Shown here: positions 1 through 6,436 of the stretch, piece by piece
How positions within the stretch are numbered: the first letter of the stretch is position 1
Layout: each line of letters starts with the position of its first letter
Assembly (NCBI GenBank): GCA_964568675.1
Contig: CAZMQV010000102.1
Span: forward strand, 1-6,436
Direction of reading: 5' to 3'
Length of the DNA stretch: 6,436 nt
From: UPXZ01 sp964568675
GTDB taxonomy: Bacteria > Bacteroidota > Bacteroidia > Bacteroidales > Paludibacteraceae
The notes under the pieces: generated by a model
The model's input: only the letters and a program-made list of their open reading frames with translations
Told to the model about the DNA's origin: nothing
Databases searched by the model: none
Made by a program: the position numbers and the translations under genes

Positions 1-61
1 GTATCATTTGTTCTTCGGATGGGCAGTCCATTTTTGATATTTTAAATGTCGTTTTTTGCAT
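1..61 (-). CDS. 5' end of a heavy-metal-associated (HMA) domain protein, probably a cation transporter; cut by the window edge
   Basis: Reading the minus strand from the ATG at 59-61 gives 20 uninterrupted codons up to the window edge: MQKTTFKISK, then MDCPSEEQMI. The pattern of a short beta strand followed by M-D-C is the start of an HMA fold, where the loop GMxCxxC normally binds a soft metal ion. Here Cys13 is present, but the position of the second Cys is taken by Glu16, so only one thiol ligand is available in the loop. From memory, very similar openings (KMDCPSEE) occur in Bacteroidota proteins in which an HMA domain precedes a cation-diffusion-facilitator-like membrane domain. That identity is inference, since the rest of the gene is not visible. 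It is co-directional with the efflux genes, with its start 201 bases beyond the adaptor stop codon, which fits a shared metal-resistance locus. It could instead be a stand-alone HMA protein. Confidence 0.62.
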   Translation of the reverse strand, partial: MQKTTFKISKMDCPSEEQMI

Positions 62-87
62 TATTTATTATTGTCGGTTGGGTCGTC

Positions 88-234
88 CTGCCATTACTGC
101 TAACGGTTCGGGTATGAAATGTAGCGGATTGCGGAGCTGCTTCCTTATCCACCGTTACAAAGTTTATTACGGGCTTAAACCCTCGCAAACCCCTGCAACC
201 GCTATGTTTTATACCCGTTGTTATGCACTGGCGG
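88..234. repeat. Imperfect inverted-repeat intergenic element of about 147 bp
   Basis: The arms 110-127 (GGGTATGAAATGTAGCGG) and 199-216 (CCGCTATGTTTTATACCC) are reverse complements at 15 of 18 positions. The match extends outward with small gaps: CTGCCA at 88 against TGGCGG ending at 234, and CTAACGG against GTTGTTATG. By hand count the element is about 49% G+C (72 of 147), clearly higher than the AT-rich sequence around it. The roughly 70-base centre is not itself strongly paired, although GGGCTTAAACCC at 171-182 is a near-palindrome. It lies between the adaptor stop and the start of the HMA gene and contains no transposase. It resembles the short dispersed intergenic repeats, ending in TAACGG- and GTTATGC-like boxes, that I associate with Bacteroidota genomes; that assignment is from memory. 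With its long loop and no T-run it is not a classic terminator. Confidence 0.55.
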
Positions 235-237
235 TTT

Positions 238-271
238 CAAATATATAATATAAGTCATTATACTATTCAAT
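238..271 (-). promoter_or_regulatory. Candidate Bacteroidota-type promoter for the HMA gene
   Basis: On the minus strand, 238-245 reads TATATTTG, an exact match to the TAnnTTTG -7 box of Bacteroidota. A weak -33 candidate, ATTG (268-271), lies 22 bases further upstream, within the accepted spacing, and overlaps the 3' end of the adaptor gene. Transcription from here would give a leader of about 170 bases that contains the inverted repeat. Such boxes arise easily by chance in AT-rich DNA, so readthrough from the efflux operon is an equally good explanation for expression of the HMA gene. Confidence 0.27.
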
Positions 272-1375
272 AACAATATTATAAGTCCCTGTTAATAATA
301 ACTTTTTTAATGGTTTCTTGCCTGTCAATTCAATGTAATTATTGGCTTTGCGACCATTACTTACTTTTATTTTCTTAAAATAAAATATTGCGTTTTCTTC
401 TTTTTCAAACATGAGCACATACTTTTCATTTTCTGAATTGATAATTGCAGTTTCAGGAACTGCTAAAACCGAATCGAGCGTTGCAAATATTTCGCCTTCA
501 ACAAATTGATTGCTTACTAAATTGATGTTTTCAGATTTATTTATAGTGGCATAGCACTCAATGGATTTAGTATCGGGCATAATAGTTTTTCCAATTGCAT
601 TTATAGTTGCAGCGTACTTTTGTGCTTTAGTAGCGTTTAAATAAAATTCAACTGTTTGACCATTACCAATTTTATCAATATCTTTCTCAAAAATGTTTAT
701 TTTTAATTGGAAAGAGTTGTTGTCGATGATTTGTGCTATTGTTTGCTGAGGCTCAATATATTGTCCTAATGAGGCTGTGATACTTGAAACAAAACCATTA
801 ATGGGCGATTTTACGGGAAAAGAGGGATAAAAATCTCCCTTTTCAATTTTTGCCACGTTAAGCCCCATGCTTTCAAGTTTCGATTTCAATGCCTTATACT
901 TCGCATTTTCAGCATAATAGCTACTTTCGACAGCCGTCAGGTCTTTTTGCGTACTAATATTTTCGTTGTACAACTCCTTTGCTCTTTGATATTCGCTTTT
1001 TAATTTCACAAGTATAGCCGACGATTCAGAGAAATCTTTTTGCAAGTCGATAAACCAATGACCTGAAATTTCAAATAATAAAGAACCTTTGTTTATCATC
1101 TGAGCAGGTTTACACCGAATATTTTCTATTATTCCGGGAATGGGTAAACTTATTTGCGCTTGCCCATTTACGGTTGGAATAATTGTACCTGTAAAATGAA
1201 CCTTATCGGCAAAAGGGTATAACTCAGGATCCCCTATCGTCATTTTTTCCGCTTCAAATTGTGCTTTGGTTATTTCGACCAAGCCTGAATCTATTTCTGC
1301 GTTTTGCTCAGTTTTATTTTTGCATGATATTACTAACACGCTAAGAATTAATGCTGTAATTATTTTCGTTTTCAT
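263..1375 (-). CDS. Efflux RND transporter periplasmic adaptor (membrane fusion) lipoprotein, HlyD/CusB-CzcB type
   Basis: This 370-residue protein is the periplasmic adaptor that links the inner-membrane pump to the outer-membrane channel in a metal efflux complex. The N-terminus is a lipoprotein signal: MKTK, a hydrophobic stretch, then the lipobox VISC with Cys18 as the lipidated residue. The two halves of the lipoyl (barrel-sandwich) domain are at about 63-105 (ISLPIPGIIENI...INKGSLLFEI) and 187-220 (SPINGFVSSITASLGQYIEP). They bracket a helical hairpin at about 107-175, whose tip region reads NENISTQKDL. A beta-barrel follows at about 222-295 and a membrane-proximal domain at about 300-370. 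It begins 11 bases after the pump's stop codon, so co-transcription and probable assembly with that pump are likely. No Met- or His-rich metal-binding tail is seen, unlike CusB's methionine sites. This agrees with a divalent-cation system but does not prove it. The length is normal for the shorter Bacteroidota adaptors. The metal is not determined. Confidence 0.92.
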   Translation of the reverse strand: MKTKIITALILSVLVISCKNKTEQNAEIDSGLVEITKAQFEAEKMTIGDPELYPFADKVHFTGTIIPTVNGQAQISLPIPGIIENIRCKPAQMINKGSLLFEISGHWFIDLQKDFSESSAILVKLKSEYQRAKELYNENISTQKDLTAVESSYYAENAKYKALKSKLESMGLNVAKIEKGDFYPSFPVKSPINGFVSSITASLGQYIEPQQTIAQIIDNNSFQLKINIFEKDIDKIGNGQTVEFYLNATKAQKYAATINAIGKTIMPDTKSIECYATINKSENINLVSNQFVEGEIFATLDSVLAVPETAIINSENEKYVLMFEKEENAIFYFKKIKVSNGRKANNYIELTGKKPLKKLLLTGTYNIVIE

Positions 1376-1386
1376 ACCGATTCCGT

Positions 1387-4300
1387 TTATTTTGAAAAAT
1401 ATTTTATTTCCGAAGTTGTTTGATTGTATTTCAGTACATTCTCCAATTGTTCGAGTTTTATTTGAATGGCTGATTCATAACTACTTACAAATTGATAATA
1501 ATTAATTTCTCCCAATTCATACGATTTTAATGCTGTTTCCATTATTGCATTCATTAAAGGCTCTCCCGATGTTTTAAAATCATCGAGCAAGGCTTTATAT
1601 TTAAGCTTTTCACTTAACAATTGGTTCAATTCATTATTTAAAAGGTTTATTTCGTTATCTGTGGATAATTGTTTGGCGTTTGCTGAAATTTTTGATGCTT
1701 TAATTTTGGCTCTTGAGCTGCCATAAAACAAGGGCAAAGCCACACCAACTTGAAAACCATGATAATACTTATTATTGGGTTGCCTATTAGAACCTATAAA
1801 ATAACTTATCGAAAAATCGGGAAGTACATTGTTTTTTTCAATGCGAACCAGCGATTTATAATATTCCGACTCACTGTGCAATACATCAAAGACAGGCAAA
1901 GTATTGGGTATTTCGTTTATTTCAGCCAATGGCTCAATGTTTGAAGGGACAGAAAAATCGCCCTCATAATTCATCAGAACTTTTAAGCGCTGATAAGCAT
2001 TTTCAGCATCAACTTTCAAGGTATTCAACTGAATGGAAGTTTGATTCCTTTTTGCTTTTATATTTAATACCTCAAGACCTGTAATATCGCCTCTTAAAGC
2101 TCTTTTTTCAGAATTAGCAAACAATACAACATAAAGACTATCAAGTTTTTGATACAATTTTTGTTTGTTCAAAAGCGTTTGATAATCGAAAAAAGCAAAA
2201 GAAACTTTTTTTATTAATGCATTTTTTTGATTGTTCAAATTTGCTTCCGCTATTTTTATCTGTATTTGCAACGCATTGCTTTCTGCCGAATAAAGTGTTG
2301 GGAAACTGAAACTTTGTTCTGCCCCCCAAACTTTTAAGGGGAAACCGTTTTCGGCAATATTGTTTTGATCAGAACCATAGCTAAATACTGTTTTTCCAGG
2401 GGCAAAAGCAGTCTTTTTTAAAGCTTTACTTTCTTCCACATTCAACTTATAAGCTGCAATTTGCTTATTATTTTGAAACGCAATTTCAATTACACCATTT
2501 AGTTCCATTTTAGAATTTTGCCCAAAAGAAGAAATTGCCGGAATACAAAGCAAAAGCAATGTAATAACAGTATTGGAACGTATAAAGCGTAGCGGAAAAA
2601 ACTTTATACTTTTCACGTTATAAAATACTTCAAAGAGTAGAGGTAACGCAATCATTGTAAGCATGGTAGAAGTTATTAATCCACCAATTACAACAGTGGC
2701 AAGGGGACGTTGAACTTCGGCACCTGCACCGGTAGAAATAGCCATTGGCAAAAAGCCCATAGCAGCAGCTCCAGCGGTAAGCAATACAGGACGCAAACGA
2801 TTTTTGGTTCCAGTAAGTATTAATTCGCGCATACTTGTAATTCCTTGATGTTGTAGTTCTTTTAAATGTTCAATGAGTACAATGCCATTGAGCACAGCAA
2901 TACCAAAGAGCGCAATAAAACCTATACCTGCCGATACGCTGAAAGGCATACCTCTCATCCACAGGAGTAAAACACCTCCCACCGTGGCTAAAGGTATTGC
3001 AGTAAAAATCATTACGGCATCTTTAATCGATTTAAATGCAAAATGAAGGAAAACAAAAATCAACAACAAAGCAACCGGAACGGCTATCATTAAGCGATTG
3101 GTAGCATTTTGTAAATTTTCGAATTGTCCGCCATATTCAATATAATTGCCTGCTTTAAGCTTGATGTTTTTATCAATTTTTTGTTGAATATCAACAATAA
3201 CCGATTGCAAATCACGATTGCGTACATTAACGCTTACAACTACCCTACGGTGTGCATTATCGTGCGAAATTTTTGCTGGACCTTTTGTGTATTCAATTTC
3301 GGCAAGCTCGCTTAAAGGTATCATTTGTCCAGTCGAAACAGGCACTTGTAGCTGACGAATATCTTCAATATCGGTTCGGTTTTGGTTGTCGAAGCGCATA
3401 ACCATATCGAAGCGTTTTTCGCCCTCGAAAATTACACCTGCTGTTTTTCCGCCAAATGCTGCCGACAAATAGGTGTTCAAGGTACTAATGTCAACGCCGT
3501 AGTATGCAATTTTGCTTCTATTGAAATTCACTTTTATTTGTGGCAAACCAGCAGTTTTTTCCATAATTATGTCACTTGCTCCCGGCACATCGGCAATAAG
3601 GTTTTTTACTTCCTGTGCTTTTTGGTTAATATATTCGAGGTCTTCCCCGAAAATTTTTATGGCAATGTCGGAACGAACTCCTGTAATTAATTCGTTGAAC
3701 CTCATTTCAATGGGTTGCGTAAATTCATATTCCACCCCCGGAATTACCGAAAGCACTTCCTTGAATTTATCAGCGAGTTCTTCTTTATTATTTGCAGCCG
3801 TCCAATTTTTCTTGGGTTTTAGCTTAATAATCATATCAATTTCTTCCATCGACATTGGGTCTGTGGGAACTTCGGCAGCACCAATACGTGAAACAATTTG
3901 GTCCACTTCGTTTGGAAATTTTTTTATTAAAATGTTTTCCATCTGAGTGGTCATTTCCACTGTTTTTGAGAGTGAAGTTCCTGTTTTTAGAACCGGTTGT
4001 ATTACGAAATCGCCTTCGTCGAGTGTTGGCACAAATTCGCCGCCAATACGAGTAAACAATATTCCTGTAATTAGCAATGATAGAACTGCTGCTCCAAGCA
4101 CCCAACGTTTATGACCGCACGACCATTTAATCACCGGGTAATACGATTGATGAATTTTATCCATAATCCAGTCGGAAACAGTTCGTTTTTGATTTTTATC
4201 TGGTTTTAAAAAGAGCGAAGCCGCAACTGGCAACCATGTTAGCCCTAATATCATAGCACCAATAATAGCAAAAGAAAATGAGAGTGCCATAGGGCGGAAC

Positions 4301-5730
4301 ATTTTGCCTTCGACACCACTTAACGACAAAATTGGTATGAAAACGATAAGAATGATTACTTGCCCAAAAATAGCTGATTGCATCATTTTCGAAGCTCCAG
4401 AAATTGAAATTCTATCCATCAACGTTTGACGGTCATCGCCTTTAGCAGCTAAAATTTCTGTTTTTTGCAAGCTCATTCGTATAACAATAAACTCCACAAT
4501 TATTACAGCACCATCTATTATTATTCCAAAGTCGAGTGCACCAAGGCTCATTAAATTGGCATCAATCCCAAAAATATACATCATACCAATTGTAAACAAT
4601 AATGCCAAGGGTATCATAGAAGCAATAACCAATGCCGACCGAATGTTTCCGAGCAGCAATACTACAATAAGCAGCACAATGATAGCTCCGAGTATAAGGT
4701 TCTCAATTACCGTAAAAGTGGTTTTAGCGATAAGTTCGCTCCGTTCGAGAATAGGATTGATAAAAACGCCTTCGGGTAAGTTTTTCTGAATTTCGGCTAC
4801 TCTGGATTTTACTTCATTGATAACAACTTTTGAATTGGCATTTTTTAGCATCATAATCTGACCAAGCACCGTTTCGCCCTTGCCATTGGCTGTAATTGCC
4901 CCAAAACGGTTAGCAAAACCAAACTTTACGTTTGCCACATCTTTTATAAGTATAGGCGCACCGGCACTGTTTTTTACGACAATATTTTCTATATCTTCTA
5001 ATGACCTTGCCTGACCATCGCCCCGTATAAAATAACTTTGGTTTGTTTTTTCGATATAGGAACCCCCCGAAATACCATTGTTGTTTTCGAGTGCAGTAAA
5101 AATGTCCATTAAACTTATGCTAAGGCTTTTAATCCTTTCGGGAATAATTGCCACTTCATATTGTTTTAAATAACCACCCCAGCTGTTAATTTCAACCACA
5201 CCGTTTATCCCTGATAATCGTCTTTTTATAACCCAGTCCTGAATAGTTCGTAACTCCATGGCGGAGTATTTATCCCTGAATTCAGGCTTTACATCAACAA
5301 TATACTGGTAAATTTCACCTAATCCGGTGGTTATCGGGCCCATTTCGGGCGAGCCATATGCTTCGGGAATGTTGGCCGATGCCGTTTTAATTTTTTCAGC
5401 AATTAGTTGCCGTGGTAAGTAAGTTCCCATGTTTTCGGCAAAAACAACCGTAACCACCGAAATGCCAAATTTTGATATTGAACGAATTTCCTTCACACCC
5501 GGTAAATTTGCCATTTCCATTTCAACAGGTGTGGTAATAAATTGCTCAATCTCTTGAGTTGATAAATTGCCGGAAGTAGTTATTACCTGAATCTGATTAT
5601 TCGTAATATCGGGCACTGCACCTACCGGAATATGTAAAACAGCATATAACCCAAAGGCAGCAATGCTAAGCGTAAAAAGAATAACTATAAGCTTATTCTT
5701 TACACTAAAGTCAATTATTTTTTCTAACAT
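1387..5730 (-). CDS. CzcA/CusA-family heavy-metal RND efflux pump fused to a C-terminal TolC-like outer-membrane factor
   Basis: This 1447-residue protein joins two normally separate parts of a metal exporter. Residues 1 to about 1037 are a full RND proton antiporter. TM1 is at about 12-33, with the typical VGAVPDITNNQIQVIT after it. TM2-TM6 span about 344-503 and include GVEGKMFRPMA at 472-482. TM7 ends before GGEFVPTLDEGD (563-574), the second porter loop follows, and TM8-TM12 lie at about 880-1036. TM4 reads ALDFGIIIDGAVIIVEF, giving D400, D406 and E413, equivalent to the acidic trio of CzcA used for proton and cation transport. By hand alignment from memory, the CusA methionine triad is replaced by E630, E680 and Val, which favours divalent cations. 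After a hydrophobic signal-like joint (1048-1071), residues 1075-1447 form two OMF/OEP repeats rich in predicted coiled-coil helices, shorter than a free-standing TolC. No in-frame Met lies at the joint. The start ATG at 5728-5730 fits the family N-terminus (MLEKIIDFSVKNK). Confidence 0.95.
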   Translation of the reverse strand: MLEKIIDFSVKNKLIVILFTLSIAAFGLYAVLHIPVGAVPDITNNQIQVITTSGNLSTQEIEQFITTPVEMEMANLPGVKEIRSISKFGISVVTVVFAENMGTYLPRQLIAEKIKTASANIPEAYGSPEMGPITTGLGEIYQYIVDVKPEFRDKYSAMELRTIQDWVIKRRLSGINGVVEINSWGGYLKQYEVAIIPERIKSLSISLMDIFTALENNNGISGGSYIEKTNQSYFIRGDGQARSLEDIENIVVKNSAGAPILIKDVANVKFGFANRFGAITANGKGETVLGQIMMLKNANSKVVINEVKSRVAEIQKNLPEGVFINPILERSELIAKTTFTVIENLILGAIIVLLIVVLLLGNIRSALVIASMIPLALLFTIGMMYIFGIDANLMSLGALDFGIIIDGAVIIVEFIVIRMSLQKTEILAAKGDDRQTLMDRISISGASKMMQSAIFGQVIILIVFIPILSLSGVEGKMFRPMALSFSFAIIGAMILGLTWLPVAASLFLKPDKNQKRTVSDWIMDKIHQSYYPVIKWSCGHKRWVLGAAVLSLLITGILFTRIGGEFVPTLDEGDFVIQPVLKTGTSLSKTVEMTTQMENILIKKFPNEVDQIVSRIGAAEVPTDPMSMEEIDMIIKLKPKKNWTAANNKEELADKFKEVLSVIPGVEYEFTQPIEMRFNELITGVRSDIAIKIFGEDLEYINQKAQEVKNLIADVPGASDIIMEKTAGLPQIKVNFNRSKIAYYGVDISTLNTYLSAAFGGKTAGVIFEGEKRFDMVMRFDNQNRTDIEDIRQLQVPVSTGQMIPLSELAEIEYTKGPAKISHDNAHRRVVVSVNVRNRDLQSVIVDIQQKIDKNIKLKAGNYIEYGGQFENLQNATNRLMIAVPVALLLIFVFLHFAFKSIKDAVMIFTAIPLATVGGVLLLWMRGMPFSVSAGIGFIALFGIAVLNGIVLIEHLKELQHQGITSMRELILTGTKNRLRPVLLTAGAAAMGFLPMAISTGAGAEVQRPLATVVIGGLITSTMLTMIALPLLFEVFYNVKSIKFFPLRFIRSNTVITLLLLCIPAISSFGQNSKMELNGVIEIAFQNNKQIAAYKLNVEESKALKKTAFAPGKTVFSYGSDQNNIAENGFPLKVWGAEQSFSFPTLYSAESNALQIQIKIAEANLNNQKNALIKKVSFAFFDYQTLLNKQKLYQKLDSLYVVLFANSEKRALRGDITGLEVLNIKAKRNQTSIQLNTLKVDAENAYQRLKVLMNYEGDFSVPSNIEPLAEINEIPNTLPVFDVLHSESEYYKSLVRIEKNNVLPDFSISYFIGSNRQPNNKYYHGFQVGVALPLFYGSSRAKIKASKISANAKQLSTDNEINLLNNELNQLLSEKLKYKALLDDFKTSGEPLMNAIMETALKSYELGEINYYQFVSSYESAIQIKLEQLENVLKYNQTTSEIKYFSK
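2518..2589 (-). other. Internal signal-peptide-like segment at the RND-OMF fusion joint (residues 1048-1071)
   Basis: The residues RFIRSNTV, ITLLLLCIPA, ISSFGQ have the three parts of a secretion signal: a basic n-region (R1048, R1051), a hydrophobic core (about 1054-1066), and a polar c-region with small residues S1068 (-3) and G1070 (-1) before Q1071. Gln at +1 is common after signal cleavage in Bacteroidota. RND pumps normally end in the cytoplasm after TM12, so a further membrane-crossing segment is topologically needed to place the OMF part in the periplasm. Whether signal peptidase actually cuts here is inference. Confidence 0.6.
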
Positions 5731-5764
5731 AGTGAATTGATTGCATACATTATAAGATATTTAT

Positions 5765-6394
5765 TTACTTTTTCTTGGAAGATTCAAGTAGAAACTCGTT
5801 CAATACAAAAAGACCTGTTTTTTGATTTATGGAATATAGCATTTCATCATTGCTGAATTTCTGTTTAATTGTTACTTTGATATCTAAATCCACAGATATA
5901 TACTTACAAAGATTGTCAGACAATAGAGAATAAACTTCTTTATGCTCTCCTGATGAAAAGTAATAATATGTTATAGGTATTTCTTTTGCCCTACGTGTTG
6001 GACCTGTTAGTTTGTATTCTGTTTTAATAGTTTTATATGTGTAGATATACAAAAACGAAGTATCTGCTATAAGGCAAGGATTTCGGTTAATAAATCGAAA
6101 ATTCTCACCGTTACTTATCTGTATAGCAAAAATGCTGTCTTTATGAAATGTCGTTTCCTTATCCAGATTCACACATGTAATTTCAGGAGAAATAAAAAAC
6201 TGATTGAGTTTAACCTTAATATCTTTTTGAAGAGTATCTATAGAGCAGCTAAATGTATTGTTTTTAAAGCCTTCATGTGAAAGATACATGCCTTTAACCT
6301 GCGAATTCTTTATTCCAGAAGGTCTTTGGCTGTATGCAAAGTTTACAAACAATAGAATTAATGCTGAGATTAATGTAATATTTTTTTTCATCAT
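5765..6394 (-). CDS. Hypothetical secreted or periplasmic protein of unknown function
   Basis: I do not recognise this 209-residue protein with certainty. It starts with a clear signal peptide: MMKK, a hydrophobic core at about 6-19, and a likely cleavage site AYS|Q after residue 22. The mature part looks mostly beta-stranded and has four cysteines (C50, C74, C107, C163), no transmembrane segment, no lipobox and no His- or Met-rich metal site. The opening GMYLSHEGFKNN (35-46) followed by KDSIFAIQISNGENFRF (85-101) resembles uncharacterised Bacteroidota exported proteins; this is an impression, not a family assignment. Its stop is 34 bases before the pump gene on the same strand, so it may lead the operon and could have an accessory envelope role, but the sequence does not show a link to metals. 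The start could be either of the first two Met codons, which makes no functional difference. The extreme C-terminus is Lys-rich (SSKKK). Confidence 0.8.
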   Translation of the reverse strand: MMKKNITLISALILLFVNFAYSQRPSGIKNSQVKGMYLSHEGFKNNTFSCSIDTLQKDIKVKLNQFFISPEITCVNLDKETTFHKDSIFAIQISNGENFRFINRNPCLIADTSFLYIYTYKTIKTEYKLTGPTRRAKEIPITYYYFSSGEHKEVYSLLSDNLCKYISVDLDIKVTIKQKFSNDEMLYSINQKTGLFVLNEFLLESSKKK

Positions 6395-6416
6395 TCTTTC
6401 GTTTAAAATTTAGAAA

Positions 6417-6424
6417 CAAATTTA
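6417..6424 (-). promoter_or_regulatory. Candidate -7 promoter box (TAAATTTG) for the three-gene cluster
   Basis: On the minus strand, 6417-6424 reads TAAATTTG, an exact match to the Bacteroidota TAnnTTTG -7 element. It sits 22 bases before the first ATG of the unknown secreted protein, which would give a short leader typical of the phylum. The matching -33 TTTG would lie beyond the right edge of the window, so only half of the promoter can be judged. No Shine-Dalgarno sequence is visible in the A-rich stretch before the ATG. No comparable box was found in the gap 5731-5764 before the pump gene, which supports expression of the pump from this upstream position. Confidence 0.4.
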
Positions 6425-6436
6425 CAATATATTAAA

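Noticed and set aside
110..216. Intrinsic terminator after the adaptor gene
   Set aside because: The paired arms are about 70 bases apart and no T-run follows on the minus strand, so this is not a standard rho-independent hairpin.
99..226. Integron attC-like architecture: GCTAAC on the left, GTTATGC on the right, inner complementary boxes GGGTAT and ATACCC with unequal spacers
   Set aside because: The boxes match the attC consensus only with mismatches, no integrase or cassette array is visible, and the flanking genes look like ordinary operon genes. A dispersed repeat is the simpler reading, though a covariance-model search for attC would settle it.
114..248. Plus-strand ORF of 44 codons beginning MKCSGLRSCF
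   Set aside because: It lies almost wholly within the inverted-repeat element, has no recognisable domain, and its codons follow the repeat arms. I judge it a chance frame in the repeat.
1266..1505. Plus-strand ORF across the pump-adaptor junction
   Set aside because: It is antisense to the adaptor lipoprotein signal and the end of the OMF domain. Its hydrophobic look is a by-product of the opposite-strand composition.
2500..2640. Possible frameshift or missed stop joining two separate genes (pump and OMF)
   Set aside because: The frame is continuous, no in-frame Met or alternative start with a plausible leader is present at the joint, and such fusions are known in Bacteroidota. A real single ORF is the better call.
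3382..3946. Plus-strand ORFs within the pump gene (3382-3690, 3512-3946)
   Set aside because: They are antisense to a well-conserved RND porter region, have no family features, and are best seen as shadows of the real gene.

Overview
The window looks like a heavy-metal efflux locus from a Bacteroidota (Bacteroidetes) chromosome or large mobile region. The grounds are AT-rich DNA with no clear Shine-Dalgarno sequences, candidate promoter boxes of the TAnnTTTG type, signal peptides that appear to cleave just before Gln, a lipoprotein-type membrane fusion protein, and an RND pump fused at its C-terminus to a TolC-like outer-membrane protein. That fusion is an arrangement I associate with this phylum. 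The genus cannot be told from the sequence.

All recognisable genes lie on the minus strand, so transcription runs from high to low coordinates. First comes a 209-residue secreted protein of unknown function (5765-6394), with a candidate promoter -7 box just upstream. After 34 bases follows the 1447-residue pump (1387-5730): residues 1 to about 1037 are a complete heavy-metal RND transporter of the CzcA/CusA family, and residues about 1048-1447 are an internal signal-peptide-like segment followed by a short TolC/OMF domain. After 11 bases follows the periplasmic adaptor lipoprotein (263-1375). The pump and adaptor genes together supply all three parts of a tripartite export system. Transmembrane-helix-4 residues D400, D406 and E413, and the absence of the CusA methionine triad, point to divalent cations (Zn, Co, Cd or Ni type) rather than Cu(I)/Ag(I).

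Bases 62-262 carry no convincing gene. They hold a roughly 147-bp imperfect inverted repeat (88-234), clearly richer in GC than its flanks, which resembles a dispersed intergenic element. At the left edge, bases 1-61 encode the first 20 residues of another minus-strand gene. It opens with a heavy-metal-associated (HMA)-like motif, MDCPSEE, which suggests that a second metal-handling protein continues the locus outside the window.

No regulator, RNA gene, CRISPR array or transposase is visible. The main components belong to known families. The less ordinary points are the internal signal-like segment at the fusion joint, the unknown secreted protein leading the cluster, the truncated HMA gene at the edge, and the inverted-repeat element.
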